The notes: a model not told the origin generated them from the sequence alone. A stretch of DNA of 64,000 bases from Chelonoidis abingdonii (GCF_003597395.2 NC_133772.1:143304298-143368297); one strand, 5' to 3'; positions 21,140 through 33,294 are shown, counted from the stretch's first letter. Program-made: numbers and translations.

Positions 21140-21780
21140 TGCTAACCTCCTGCTCAGACCCTGTGCTTTTTAACATCATTTTCAGTGACCTGAAGGGAAA
21201 CAGAAGATCACTGATAAAGTCTGCAGAAGACACAAAAAGTAGCGGGTGGTAAATTATGAAGAGGACAGGTCATTAATACAGAGTTATGTGGAGCACTTGG
21301 AAAGCTGTATGCATTTTAATACAGCCAAATGTAAATGGGCACCTCTAGGAACAAAGCATATAGGCCATTCGTACAGGATGGGGGACTCTGTCCTGGGAAG
21401 CAGGGACTCTGTAAAAGATTTGGAGTTCATGATGGATAATCAGCTGAACATGAACTCCCAGTGCAATGCTGAGGCTCAAAGGGCTAATCCGATCCTTGGA
21501 TGTGTAAATGGGAATCTCGAGTAGACAGGTTATTTTACCTCTGTAATTAAGAATGTAAGAATGGCCAGACTGGGTCAGACCAAATTGGCACTGGTGCAAT
21601 CACTGCTGGAATGTTACATTCAGTTCTGGTGTCCATAGTTAAAGAAGGAAGCTGGTAAATGAGAGAGGGTTCAGAGAAGAGCCACAAGAATGATTAAAGA
21701 CTTAGAAAACATTGTTTATAGTGAATTAAAAGGGCTGGACATTTACATGTCTAGCAGAGATGGAATAGTAAATACTAACA
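21140..21780 (+). pseudogene. CR1 LINE RT fragment
   Basis: In the + frames the sequence gives IKSAEDTK in place of the family FADDTK active-site motif, then HFNTAKCKWAPLG, then LEFMMDNQLNMNSQCNAEAQ and RANPILGCV. Downstream come LLECYIQFWCP and RVQRRATRMIKDLEN. These match the order of CR1 reverse transcriptase from the catalytic aspartates to its C-terminal end. The first active-site aspartate is glutamate (SAED), and stops and frame changes occur throughout. The fragment is interrupted at 21549-21582 by a tiny antisense CR1 insertion. Confidence 0.8.
21549..21582 (-). mobile_element. 34-bp CR1 3'-end insertion nested in CR1
   Basis: AAGAATGTAAGAATGGCCAG then ACTGGGTCAGACC is the inverse complement of the extreme CR1 3' terminus (GGTCTGACCCAGTATGGCCATTCTTA form). 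AATT occurs on both sides (21545-21548 and 21583-21586). Removing it rejoins the host CR1 reading. Confidence 0.7.
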
Positions 21781-22496
21781 TACACAAGAGTTTGGAAGCG
21801 TAAACTTCAGCGCATACGACCACTTCTAATTATCTGTGTTTAGGGGGAAGCGTTCCCTGGTCGTAGGTTATCCTATAACTGTGTGGAAACATCCCACGCA
21901 TCTCTGTGGAGGTTTGAGGGTGAGGGTCTAACTTAAATGGACAAAATATATTTATTGTTATGTATTTATTTAGCTTTAAATAATAATGAAAAGGTGCCTA
22001 TCCAAGACTGTACGTGCCCTACTACACCATTCATCATACAAAAAATCCCAGCAGCGTGAAAGTTATCATTTGGTCGATCTTTTATTTCCCATCGACCTGG
22101 CATTAATTATCATGAACCAAAGGCCAGGAGCCTCCTTTCCCAATAACTCCCCCAAAGGAAGAGAAATTAAACAACTTCCTGGCACCAAAGGAAGAGAAAT
22201 TAAGCAACTTATTTGTGGCTTACCCCTTCTCCTTACCAATATACCTCATCTCCCTCTGCCAGCAAGAGCTGGTTGATATTTTTCATATGAATAATTTATT
22301 CACCAAAAGATGAAGTTTGGGATGACACAAAGCTTTTCACGAATTTGACACAAATTTCCCAATAGTTTCATCCCATGTATTTTTCCGAGACATGGATGCT
22401 ATTCACAAAAGAAGAGAGGGCGGGGGAGGAGGATGGCTATGAATTGCCATTATTATTATAAGTGGCACTGAATAGACTATTAGGCAGGGAAAGAGC
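21781..22496. other. unassigned sequence with a short tandem duplication
   Basis: CCAAAGGAAGAGAAATTAAA at 22152 recurs as CCAAAGGAAGAGAAATTAAG at 22185, a 33-bp period with one mismatch over 26 bp. Nothing else is recognised. Confidence 0.5.
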
Positions 22497-22771
22497 ATGA
22501 GAATCTATAGTCTAGTGGTTGTCCAGGCACCCACAGAGGATGTGAGAGACCCAAGTTCATGTCCCTACTCCAATGACTAGTTACTTGTACAGTGTGGAAC
22601 AGTTTCCAGAGGAGAAACTGCTTGAGATCCTTGCCAGGATGCCCCTTAGCCTAGCAGCTAGGCTGCTCTTGGACAATTTGTGAGATCCATTTTCACGCCA
22701 GCCAGAGGTGGGAATAGAACCTGTGTCGCTTGCCTGCTGGGTGAGTGTCTTGACTACTAGGCAAAAAGTTA
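22497..22771. repeat. inverted pair of tRNA-derived SINE halves
   Basis: The left half has a pol III A-box-like TAGTCTAGTGGTTGTCC (22508-22524) and a B-box-like CCCAAGTTCATGTCCC. The right half, read on the minus strand, has GCCTAGTAGTCAAGACACTC and GGTTCTATTCCC, again tRNA A- and B-box-like. Two tRNA-like heads therefore face each other. This could be one compound SINE or two insertions. It is not a functional tRNA gene. Confidence 0.5.
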
Positions 22772-23814
22772 TAAGCAGATTGCTGCAGCCTCCTATTCCA
22801 GCTGTTTTGTGAATCTAACCCTTTAGAACAATATGTTTTGTTTGTTCTGAAACAGACTTTTTTCAATTTGCCATTTTTTAATTTTATTTTATTTGAGTTT
22901 TTTGGATTCGGCTCAGGTTGATCTGATTTTTTATTATTATTATTATTCAGAACCACCAGCAAACCGAAACCCCAGTTCTTTGCCCAGTTCTATTGCCAGC
23001 TACCAGTGGGGTCAAGGACTCCAATACAACCATACTGCAATCTTGGAACTCTTATGTTCCCAGCACATAGCTGTGTCATCCTGATAGCTGTCAAAGTAAG
23101 CTGGGCAGGCAACTAGTGAAACCCCCCGGAATTGCTGTCAGAGATCTCTTGTCCCCGTCCTCCACCAGCTCACTACTTCACAGCACCCATCTCTCATATC
23201 TAAGGGCCTCCCTGCCTACAGTCCCATCCCTTAAAAAACAAAGGTCCCTCTCATTACTGCACTCCTCTGGGGCCTCTCCCCTGTGAGTCTGTTCCCAGCT
23301 CAGATGCTGCTGAGGGGTCAAGGCCAGGCTGTGATTTAGTGGGGGGCCCTTGCTCACACAATACTGAAGCTCCCAGGCCTCACGGTGCTGAGGGGCTGTG
23401 GCCAGGCTGTGATGTGGCAAAGCAGTGGCTCCTGTCCCAGCTGCTGAGTCTGGCCATAGCCTGTGCTGGTGATGACAGGGTAGAGCAAAAAGAAAGTAGT
23501 TCAGAGCAGAAGCTGCTGTCACTGCCCCCGTAAAGAAGCCTGTTCTGGTAGTTGAGGACACACCATAGTGATCTAATACCCATGCAACTCCCACCAGCAC
23601 CCCATGGAATGGGGTGGTTTCAGCACATGGATTAAGCAGGATTTGGAAAACCAGCACAAAGAGGGCCTGAGCCAAAGCCCGCTGAAGTCGAAGAGACTCT
23701 TTCCATGGACTTCAATGGTCTTTGGGTCAGGCAGAGTGCACAGTCTCTAGCGATCGTAACAACATGATACCGAGCTCACCTACAACACTTTTAATTTGTA
23801 GCACTCCAAATATG
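22772..23814. other. unassigned sequence with a (TTA)n run
   Basis: A TTATTATTATTATTATT run sits at 22928-22946. CTGAGGGG-CAAGGCCAGGC at about 23310 recurs near 23389 with a 79-bp period. A 165-codon minus ORF (23178-23675) crosses this duplication and has no domain I recognise. Confidence 0.45.
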
Positions 23815-24650
23815 TAACGAGGAGATAAGCATCATTGTCCCCATTTTACAGTTGGAGAAACTGAGGCACAGAATAGGGAAGTGACTTGCCCACAGGGCTG
23901 GCTTTAGGCACCAGCGCTCCAAGCATGTGCTTAGGGCAGCACTTTCCAAGGGGCAGCACTCCAGCTCCTTTTTTGTTTTTGTTTTTCTGCTTGGGGCACA
24001 AAAAGCTGGGAGCCAGCCCTGACAGAAGTGAGTTGCGGCAGTGGGGGGCATGGGGAGGGCCACAGGAAGTAACCCGAGGGGGCAGAGGAACTGCTCCCCC
24101 CCCAGCTCACCTCCACTCCACTGCCGCCTGCTCCCCCGAGCGCGCTGCTTCTCCGCTTCTCCCCCTCCCTCCCAGGCTTGCTACATGAATCAGCTGTTTT
24201 GCAGCAAGCCTGGGAGGGAAGGGGGAGAAGCGGAGTAGCGGCAGCAGGCGGAGCAGAGGTGAGCTGCGGCGGTGGGGGGCACGGGGAGGGTCATAGGAAG
24301 TAACCCCTGGGGGGGGCAGAGGAACCACTCCCCCCCAGCTGACCTCCACTTCCTTCCCCAAGTGCACTGCCGCTCCGCTTCTCCCATTATCCACTAGGCA
24401 AGCCTGTGAGGGAGGGGTAGGAGGGGAAATGTGGTGCGCCTGGGGGAGGAGGTGGGGCTGGGGATTTGGGGAAGGGGTTGCAATGGGACAGGGAAGGGGC
24501 GGAGTTGGGGCGGGCCCAGGGTGGCACAGAAAATATTTTTTGTTTGGAGCAGCAAAAAACTTGCCCAAGGTCACCCAGCAATCCAATAGCAGACCTGGGA
24601 CTAGAACCCAAATCTCCTGACTCCCAGTCCAGTGCTCTACTGTTGCCTGT
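23815..24650 (+). repeat. MIR SINE split by a hAT insertion
   Basis: The left half carries ATTGTCCCCATTTTACAGTT, GGAGAAACTGAGGCACAGA and GTGACTTGCCCA (to 23892). The right half resumes CTTGCCCAAGGTCACCCAGC and ends CTCCTGACTCCCAGTCCAGT (to about 24640). Together these are the standard order of the tRNA-derived MIR family. The insertion between them is annotated separately (23893-24559). Confidence 0.8.
23893..24559. mobile_element. hAT-type insertion lacking a clear right end, 667 bp
   Basis: It starts CAGGGCTGGCTTTAGG directly after CTTGCCCA (23885-23892), and the same CTTGCCCA follows it at 24560-24567, a perfect 8-bp duplication. The right side ends GGAGCAGCAAAAAA instead of ...CCGGCCCTG, so the terminal repeat seems to be deleted. 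A complete-looking CAG...CTG unit occupies 23893-24021. The remainder holds two direct copies of a GTGGGGGGCA-GGGGAGGG block (about 24033 and 24269) and a long palindrome at 24151-24233 (GCTTCTCC...GGAGAAGC around AATCAGC). Confidence 0.75.
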
Positions 24651-25121
24651 GTATTAATTATACTGACTACTTAGGAAGTCCCAGTTAACCCTCTGAGGTC
24701 TGGTAGGCTCTCATCCGAAGATCAAGCTCAGTTTTATCAGAATTACTGTTCGTGCACAGTTGCAGCTCTCAGAAGCCTTCTGTGTTTGCAGTAGTTTTAG
24801 TAACACAGTTAGCAAGGTTACAGGCACTCCAGCCCAGCAAGGCAGAGAAAGAGAGAGAACATGGAATGAGCATCTGAGCATCCATATACTCTCACCGCTC
24901 CTTGCAGAAAAAGCTGAGGCCTTAGCTATTATCTTCCTCATCACCATCATGAGTGGCCCCCATTCTGGCACCTCTCAAGACGTGCACGCTGGGATACAAC
25001 TTTCATAATCTGTTACACTGACAACACTCTGCCTAGTGCATGTTCTGGAGGGGTTCCATCCCCTTTTCCTCATGTGTATTTCCTCATTCTACTAATGCTG
25101 GGGTGCCCTTCTCCTTAAGGG
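24651..25121. other. unassigned sequence
   Basis: No gene or repeat is recognised. Confidence 0.4.
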
Positions 25122-25397
25122 CAGGGCCAGCTCTAACTATTTTGCTGCCCCAAGCAAAAAAAACCAAAAACCTCTGCCTCGCCAAAACAACCCCCCGAGC
25201 TTCGCGCCGCCGAAACAACCTCCTTTTCCCCGAGCACCGCACCGCCCCACCGAAACAAACAACCCCCGAGTACCACCTGGCCAAAACAAACAAACAAAAA
25301 ACCTCGAGCGCCACCTCGCCACCCGAAGATTGGCCACCCCTTACAAGGTGCTGCCCCAAGCACGTGCTTGGTCGGCTGGTGCCTGGAGCCGGCCCTG
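25122..25397. mobile_element. non-autonomous hAT element (CAGGGCC type), 276 bp
   Basis: The ends are CAGGGCCAGCTCTAAC and GCCTGGAGCCGGCCCTG. The flanks CTTAAGGG (25114-25121) and TCTAAGGG (25398-25405) match at 6 of 8 positions. The interior contains CCGAGC-CCGCCGAAACAA-type repeats and the shared right-hand block GCCCCAAGCACGTGCTTGG. Confidence 0.85.
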
Positions 25398-25979
25398 TCT
25401 AAGGGAACTACTCCATTTACCGCTAGCTTATTAACATACAAGTCAATTAGTCACCATGGTAGTATTGTGGTTGGGCATCTGCATCTGATGCTCTTCCTAA
25501 GCTGGTATCCTGTGGTTACCGGTGAGCAGGGCAGGCATTACAGCATTCTGTCTCGTCATACCCCCTGATCTAGGGTTACTCCTGGTTAACCGCGTATGCT
25601 AAGACTTTGGGGGGCCTTATGGCTTGTCTAGCTAAGTTATTGTCTTACAGGTCCAAGGCCTGACTGCTTTAACTTGCGTCTATGCCTTACCTAGCAAATA
25701 CCTATGCCTATAGGCTACACTATCCATTAGGCAAGGCTGCCTCTGCTTCCTCATATGTACAAAGGGAGAAAGTGGGCATGGACTGAGCTCAGAGCCTGTG
25801 GACCTTTGTCTAAGTGGATCCAGGACATATTGCCCCTGCACAGGAAGAGCTCACTGATTGCAGAGATTTCACCATATCTGTGACTCCAGCAGAAACCTGA
25901 GAGTGTGTCTGAAGTCCTGTGTAGGGACCCTGAGAGACCATGTTTTATATGTGGGAAGGAGACTGGCCCCCTAACTAAC
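25398..25979. other. unassigned sequence
   Basis: Nothing is recognised. Confidence 0.4.
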
Positions 25980-26160
25980 TGAGCCTCACATTGCCACTGT
26001 GAAGTAGGTCTAGGGTTTTTATCCCATTATACAGATGGGGAAACCGAGGCAGAGTTTGTCCAAGATGATACAGTGAAGCAACGACAGACTCAAAAGTAGA
26101 ACTCAGAAGTGTCTGTTTCTTTTCTGAGTCTTACAATCTCTCATATTAATCTATGTGATT
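25980..26160 (+). repeat. MIR SINE, diverged
   Basis: ATCCCATTATACAGATGGGG, AAACCGAGGCAGAG and a decayed tail GTAGAACTCAGAAGTGTCTG follow the MIR order. Confidence 0.65.
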
Positions 26161-27289
26161 CCTAAGCCCTCTTTTCACTACACAGCTCTTTTCAAAAAAG
26201 CTGCAAACATACAGGGCAATATTTGAAATGCAGACACAACAGCACAGGTTGAGACCAAACAAAAAAATTAAAATGCACTAACAGGTACCTGTCTAGTGTC
26301 ACTGCTCAAGCTGAGAGAAATACAACAGAGTAGGGGGCAGGGTGTAAGCAGTGAATAGTAAATGAAATGTAATATTGTTCAGAAGCTCTGATCTAAGATG
26401 TAGTCGTTCACATAGCCAATATCATTCTACACACCACCCTCCAGAAACTTCACTGGAACATGTGCCTTTTCCAATCCAGTTGACCTAAGTACAACAGAAT
26501 TAAATATGTTTGGGCTGGTGCAAGACAAACCAGAACTTGGCAGCAAATTTGCCTGCTTAAATTGGTCAAAAACTAAACACTATGGAAATTGGAATAAAAA
26601 CAGCCTTATTTAGTGTCTGAAGAAGTTTCTTGATTAAAATCCTTTTGGCTAACACATGGATTTTAAGTGCCCCAGTAAATTTGCCATTTTGCCAATTGGG
26701 AAATGTGTTTAAAGATGTTCTGAGTAAATAAAGCAAGAGTCAGGAAAGACATCCATGAAATAATGCTGAACATGCACTTCAGTGCGTGCATTGCATTGCA
26801 AAGTGCAGAAAAGCGCTTGCTTTCTCGTGGTGCAGCCAGAGATTGAATTGAAGATTGCTTACAAGCACCACCTGTGAATGTCAAATTGGAAGCACATTAC
26901 AAACTCTTCATTATTCCCACAGAACCATTATTGCTGCTGAAGCAGTTTAGAAGCAGCAGAAGCTGAAATCAATACTTGGCGTTGTTTTAAATAATAACAG
27001 AATGGCATTTTCCTCTTGTTCCCAGTCAATTATAAAGACATTTTAAAGGGATGGGATGGGACAGGGCACTGTGATACTAGTGGTTCTTTTATTTCTGTTC
27101 CTTTTTATTTTAATTAAACCTAAGCATCATACATAATGTGGTCTTGGTCTTGGCCGTGGCTAGTGAGACCAAGAGCCTGATCCTAGCCAACAATCTGAAT
27201 GGGCATCTTTCCCTTGACTCCAGTGGACTTTGCATCGGGCCCCAATTTTAGACAAGATTATTGTTAATTAATGTCACAGGTGAGCAAAC
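26161..27289. other. unassigned AT-rich sequence
   Basis: No gene is visible. A scrap near 27170-27240 (GAGCCTGATCCTAGC ... GACTTTGCATCGGGCCC) resembles a common turtle repeat whose halves mirror each other. Confidence 0.4.
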
Positions 27290-27450
27290 GTGCTAGGCCC
27301 AAAGGCGACATTGGAGGGGGGGATGCAGGGTCATGTGACTCCGCCCCAGATTTGATGCTTGGCTTGTACTGAGCATGCTTGGTAAGGCTGCTGAAGCCAT
27401 CCACCCTCACTCTGCCCTCGCACTATCGGGAAGCACCGTTCGTCTCTGCT
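27290..27450. repeat. dispersed repeat B, copy 2
   Basis: Aligns with 12620-12805 through CTTGGCTTGTACTGAGCATG, CTGAAGCCATCCACCCTCAC and CTATCGGGAAGCACCGTTCG. The class is unknown. Confidence 0.5.
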
Positions 27451-28409
27451 AGGCCTCTTCAAAACAAACAGCATGACATCATCCTGGCCTCAGAGATTTG
27501 ACAGCCTGAGGGCTCTGAGTCAGGCAAGGCTTTAAACTCCATTAATTGATGATATTGCCAGTCTCTCCTAGATTAGCGAGTTCAGGAAAGATTTATTTGT
27601 TCATGAGCTTTGAGCGTTTCCTTGCAAAGAACGAAAGGCAGCAACACAAAGCAAACCCTCCAGCATTCACGCAAGCCTTTTGTGAAAAGTATATTGTTTA
27701 CTTGCTTACCAAGGGTCTAAACCAGCTACTGGAATTGCGTAATTGGCTGAAAGCTCTGCCATGAGCTTAAAGAACATCGTTTTCCACTCAAGAACTGGAG
27801 AGTCTGACAGGCCAGCCTGTTCTCACAGCAGTGAGGGGAGACTGAAACAGGAGCTCAGAGCTCCCAACTGTCTCACTAATCTCTGGGAGATAGGGCCTGG
27901 TGTCTGGGAGCTGTCAGCTTTACCCACATGGTTCTATTCTACCTGTGTTGGATTCCTGGGTCGGAAGGGGCCTGTTTGTACTGAAGGCAGTCAGCCCATG
28001 TGAAAACAAATTTTATATTTGTCAATTCTTTTCTGTTCCAACAGAACAGGTGCAACCACTCAACTAGGTTCTGGAGACATATAGGTTTATTTTAGGGCCA
28101 AATTCTACTCCTACTAAAAGCAATGGGAGTTTTTACCTTGATTGCAAAGAGAGTGGGACAGGGGTCTTTGTTGGCTCAATCATTTCTGCATAGTAAGAAT
28201 CCTCCTTGGCATGTGTTAGCTATTTAGCTTCTCAGCGATGGCTAGTCGTTGTCAATTCCTCAACCATCCTTTTATTTCTGGATGGTGCTAAGTATTCTGA
28301 CATGGCTTAAAGTGGTTTCTTTAGCTCTGGAAGACACAGCAGCAGCTGAGAAGAAATAAAATGGGACATGTATGACCCTAACAGCATCCCAGTGCAAGAG
28401 GCTGGGGGA
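27451..28409. other. unassigned sequence
   Basis: Two adjoining ORFs (27546-27764 and 27743-28003, +) have no recognisable domain. Nothing else is seen. Confidence 0.4.
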
Positions 28410-29310
28410 TCACTGGTAACTGATAATGAGTTTCAGCTGGCCTGTCCAGTTCAACGTGCCCCAACTCACTAGTATCATAACCTGTATCTGATATGTGTCA
28501 TGCAAGGTATCATTGGGAAACTAATAGCACATTGGTCATTAATATTCTTGTTTGGGTGTATGTGGTAAACACTCAAGGGACCATAAAAATATAAAGCAAA
28601 TGTGAAACTGAAATGTGTTTACCAGAGAAGTCTGAGGAGCTTTCTCCCAGACAAAAGACAGGTGACAGCTCCAGACAAGTGCCATCAGAGACCATTAGCA
28701 ATCACCTGCCAAGTGGCCATTCATTTGCATTTTAGCAAACATCAGTGGAGTCAAAAAAACAGCCTGGAATTTCCTTCATCAGCAGACTCCATGACTCCTT
28801 CCTCACAGCTTAAATGAATGTTACTTTGGGTGTAGCCTTCAGAAGGATCCATTTCAAAGGTTCCGTGGACTATAAAAGAGATGAGACATTATCTTTCACA
28901 TCAGAAGACAAAAGAACCGAGCACTGTGGACTTCTGGGCGATCCTGACCAGAAGAGTCACCAGCCGTCTTGTTGGAAGGTGTGTTGAGAATCTTACCTTG
29001 AACTCACACTATAATTTTGTTAAGTTTTAGCCACTAGAATGTGTTTTTCACTTTTTCGTAACTCTATCATTCATACCTGAACTCATTTAAAATCCTGTTT
29101 CCTTTTGTTAATAAACTTGTTTTACTTTTAACCCAGTGCTGGGTTGGAACTGAATTGATTGCTAACTCCAGTTCAATTCACAAGCTGGGCAATTTGTCAT
29201 TTTAGAGAAACAAACAAACCTGAATGATCCAGGAAAGGGATGGACGCTGTTGGGGTCACCTTGCCAGGCATCATCAAGGCTGCAGGAATCAGAGCTGCTT
29301 ATCACACAGC
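28410..29310 (+). mobile_element. LTR-like block
   Basis: The segment has TATA-like TATAAAAGAG at 28871-28880 and AATAAA at 29110-29115, about 240 bp apart. Flanking words such as CATAACCTGTATCTGATATGTG and CAAGGTATCATTGGGAAACT are ones I associate with a common turtle LTR. No retroviral gene is present in the window. The ends are not defined and no target-site duplication is seen. Confidence 0.5.
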
Positions 29311-29770
29311 GCTTGTCTACTGGCTGGGAATGTCCAAAGAAGGTAACTACAACTGCCAAGCATTTTAAGGCACCCAAGGTCATAGGCAGTGACTCTGTGG
29401 GTGGAGCATCCACGAAAAAAAAAATAGCAGCCCTCAGATCAACTCCTCCACTTCCCCTCCAGCCTGCTGTGATCAGCTGTTCAGCAGTGTGTAGGAGGTG
29501 CTGGGGGGAGGTGGAGGAGGAGGAGCGGGAGCAGGAAGAGTTGCGGGGGCAGGAAGAGGTGCAGCAGGGCAGAGAGGGAGCAGAAAGACGCACGGTGGTG
29601 GTGAAGACTTGGGAGAAGGGATGGAGTGGGAGCAGGACCTGGGGCAGAGTGTGGGTCAAGCATCCCTGGGAACTCAGGGATGTTCAGGTTTACAAGGCAG
29701 GTAATGACAAACCCTCACTTGTCTGGATTGCACCCCAGAACATGACAAAGGGTCACCAGGAGGTGTGAAA
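29311..29770. repeat. GC- and purine-rich repeat sequence
   Basis: A stretch of GGAGG/GCAGGAAGAG words at 29490-29580 lies beside GATCAGCTGTTCAGCA, reminiscent of the palindromic core of the hAT elements at 918 and 23893. Overlapping ORFs of up to 172 codons are low-complexity (glutamate/arginine-rich one way, serine/proline-rich the other) and are not taken as genes. Confidence 0.4.
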
Positions 29771-32700
29771 AGCTGTTAAGTGACTTCCACCTGATTCAGT
29801 GCCAGACTTTCTCTCTTCACCAGAGGAGCCAGGTCTGGACAATAATTAACAACTAAGAAACATGTTGGGTCCCATTAATTTCTAAGATTCCCCATCTGCA
29901 TATGCTAATAATCAATATTTCTTAGTCTCAATATTTGAGGGTCCATAGAAACACCTGCCTCCTTTTCAGATCAATCTGCTTGGATTAATGGTGTACATTT
30001 TAATGGACTGAATCATTTCAACAGAGTGCAAGGCACTAATTTGTATTGCTTAAAAAGTTAACGCAACTTGAACTGCAGCCATCGCATTTTGAATATATCA
30101 AGTCACATTCAAAGACAGGCAATTCCTGTGTCAAACCAAATACTCTTTACATAGTTCGCTAGGCAGGTTAGACACTTCTACCCACTGGTAAAAGACATCA
30201 GTCAATAGCAATACAATTAGTGTAAAGATCTCACAGCCCAGGGCTGTGGCCTTTGACACTGAAGAGTAGGAGGCTTATACCCTGCCAGCTGGGATTTAAA
30301 TGGGCTACTTAAATAACGGCACGGGGTGAGTTAATTCCCACCGGGTTCCTCATATTTTTCCAACAGATTTTGACAGATTTCTGTCTCTTGCATCCTAGTT
30401 GTAGGTTGTCATAACTACTCTGAGGAAAGCAATTTACACCCACGCAGCGCAATAAAACCATCTCTAGAAGGTTGTCAGTAAGTACAAAAATAGAATAAAG
30501 CAGGAGACTTAGTTACAGGGCCCAGCTCCAATCTCGTTCACACCAGCTGCAGGGAAATGGCTCCACTGCATGAAGGGGGGGTACCCTAGAGTTCCACTAA
30601 TGGAACTGAGAGCAGAACCAAGTCTACCCTTGTCACGTGACAGAATATCATATACTGCCTCTGTATAATGGGAGATTTTTAAGCATTAGTAAACCTGATT
30701 CCTGGATTGGGAGTGACCTGATATTCCATGAATAGGCGACAGACGTCTTTTCGGACAGCTTAAAAATAGAACTTACCATGGCAGATACGTGGCCTATTAC
30801 CCACAGGAGCTGAGCACATTAAAATATGGAGGTACCACATCCAGTAAAGTAGGCAGCCTCAGAAGTTAGTCATGCCAATGTATTTTGCAATAAGATAGGT
30901 GCATTTTGCTCACCAGAGAAGTTACATTTGGGGGAAAAAGGGTCTGGAGAAAGACAAACCAACACAGTGAATCAAACAGTTCAAAATATATTTGAATGTA
31001 ATAGAAAATGAAAACTCAAGATGATATGCCTTTAGCAGAAACGCCCAAGGGAATTTCATGAGGCAGCCACATTCAGAAGTGAGGACGGAGACATAATCAA
31101 TAATTTGATCAAAGTGCTTAGCCCTCCCTCAGTACATACCATAGGCATGGCTGAACCTGTGTCATTCAGAAACACAGAACATACTGCTACCATCTGAGCT
31201 AAAGGAACCACCTCCTCAATTGTGACTAGTAGTAGGTTGTTATCTTCTAGTGAATTGGCTACTGGAGGGGAATGCAACACTCTTCTCCCAACATTTTGGG
31301 AATATACAAATACTATGGTGGAAGAATTGTCTCACCAGCTTCAGTGATGATGAATGGGCAACTTAAATCCAGGCTACCAGACTTTGTCCAAATATTAATG
31401 TCAGCAGAGACGACATGTAGCGATAGCATGAGGGTCAAGTGCCCCCCACCTCCCAGATTGGCCTGCTGGGGGCAGGGAGGGAGAGAGGCTCTGTCTTTCT
31501 CTCCCTGTGTCTTCCCCCAACACATTCACCAATCTCCCTGACAGCTGGAAGTGAGCCAGAAACATGCCATGAAGGATCAGGGGCAAAACAAACTTACCAT
31601 CTAACAATTGGGTGCTGTTGCATCAACTAAAAACATTTGGGGGCCACTGAACTGAGCCCATACAGAGTGACAGATTTTGAGTCTCCTCTCACTACATAGG
31701 TTTCAAACTTGTAAAACTACATGGACTCTGGTGAAGTTACTCCTGATTCACACCAGTGCAGTCACACCAGATTGAGGCCTGTAATTCCTCCAGAGTAAAT
31801 ACCCAAACCCCATCCTAGCTGAACCACAGCAAAGCATGTGAATTGGCTGTTATGCATGAAGTGGGATTGTTATTTATGTAGATAAAGAGATGGGTAAAAC
31901 CTGGGGGTTGATTTTGTTTTTTCTAAGCTTCAGTTGGGGTTGGTCTTTCAGATTTGGTTCCAATTCTATTCAAACCCCATAGTTTAGAAAATGTTCTTAA
32001 TTCAGGTCCAGCTCTTTGCAAACAGGTAGATGTTAGTAAGGCCAGAGGTTCTCTTCAGTTGGGTTTTGTAAATGTGAAAACCAGAGGCATGCAGAGCAGC
32101 TCTTACTACTGTTCAGAGATGTATGGTGGTCACTGTCCTTACTGGAAGGTGGGACTTTGTGGACTGCAGAGCAGAACAGAGAGCTGAAGGCTACAGCTAA
32201 CAGCAAGCTCTGGCTTCTATGGTGACACTTGTGTAATCTCTAATTAAAGAATGAAATAGTTAAATACAAGCTCCTTTGGCTTTCAGAAGAGTCCCACAAG
32301 GGCTAGGTTAGCCCTTTGCAAAATTATAGCAGCAGAGGTTACTCTTTTTCCATTTGCCATCTGAAAATTAAGAATTTTCTGACTCCATACCAAACTTTGT
32401 AACACCTGGGACGATGGAAGCATTTGGTTACATGGTAAACTCAACCCTATATTCCTCTGAAGGCAATAATACATGAGAAATGATTAGAAGCACAAAGTTC
32501 AGACCCATATCTGAACTTCCCCAAAGTTTGGGAAAGTTTGGAATCAGACAGAGCTTCACTTCAGGTTCATCTTCAGCATATTCACTTTTTTCTTCTCTAT
32601 CCAGGAGAGAGAGAGAAGGCGACGTTTAATAAATAATTAAGGTCAAATCAACATCTGCATTAAATGTTATGTAGCTCCACGTCTCCCATGCAATCCAGTA

Positions 32701-33294
32701 TTTTTAGAACAGCAAAGTGCCAAGCATGAAGCTTATTAGAAGCCATGTCTCCTTGTCACTATAAATGGCCTCCTGGCCTTGAAAACTCTTCCTAGAATTT
32801 TCATTGGATGATGGAGAATTTTTCTTGAAGGAAATGGTAACTCTATTTACACTGAGGAAAAATAAACTGCCTCAATTCACAGACCAGACATTCTTAAGAA
32901 TATGGCCATAGAATTTTTCACTGCAATCCTGTAGACTCAAAACGAATGAAGATTTACAGCCAAACCTGGTTAAAAGATCATCAAAACAGGGGAAATGGAG
33001 ACGGTGACGTTTTTGGAGGGAGCGAAAATCGCAGCAATTTGGAGTTCTTTTAGCAAAATGTCTGCTAGAGCGGAGATGTTATTTTCCACAATTTGTTTTC
33101 CCCCCCCCGTTAGTATATTTTCTTTGTACCTGCCTCGTTATAGAGATGCATATCAGCAAGAAGCCAGTCGGTGTACTTAATTCATCTTCCAGTACAATAT
33201 GGCTGCAGTAGATTTTACTGCAGTGTCCACTCTGGCTTAAAAGAAAAATGTACCTGCGGTTATTAGACAAATTAACATATTAACCCCTTCCGCA
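29771..33294. other. anonymous sequence
   Basis: About 3.5 kb with no supportable gene. At 31720-31800 lies a second copy of the GTAAATC/TTACAC-type repeat seen at 3160. The stretch 32600-33200 appears unique and AT-rich, with a C8 run near 33100. Confidence 0.4.

Noticed and set aside
22497..22600. Possible tRNA gene
   Set aside because: A- and B-box-like words are present, but no cloverleaf with a proper anticodon stem is evident. It fits a SINE.
23178..23675. 165-codon minus ORF
   Set aside because: It crosses a local duplication, has no recognised motif, and other frames are also open.
24107..24586. 159-codon minus ORF
   Set aside because: A proline-rich shadow of the GC-rich hAT insertion.
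29162..29768. Overlapping ORFs of 165 (-) and 172 (+) codons
   Set aside because: Both read through low-complexity purine-rich sequence, giving glutamate/arginine-rich or serine/proline-rich products with no domain. Not supported as genes.
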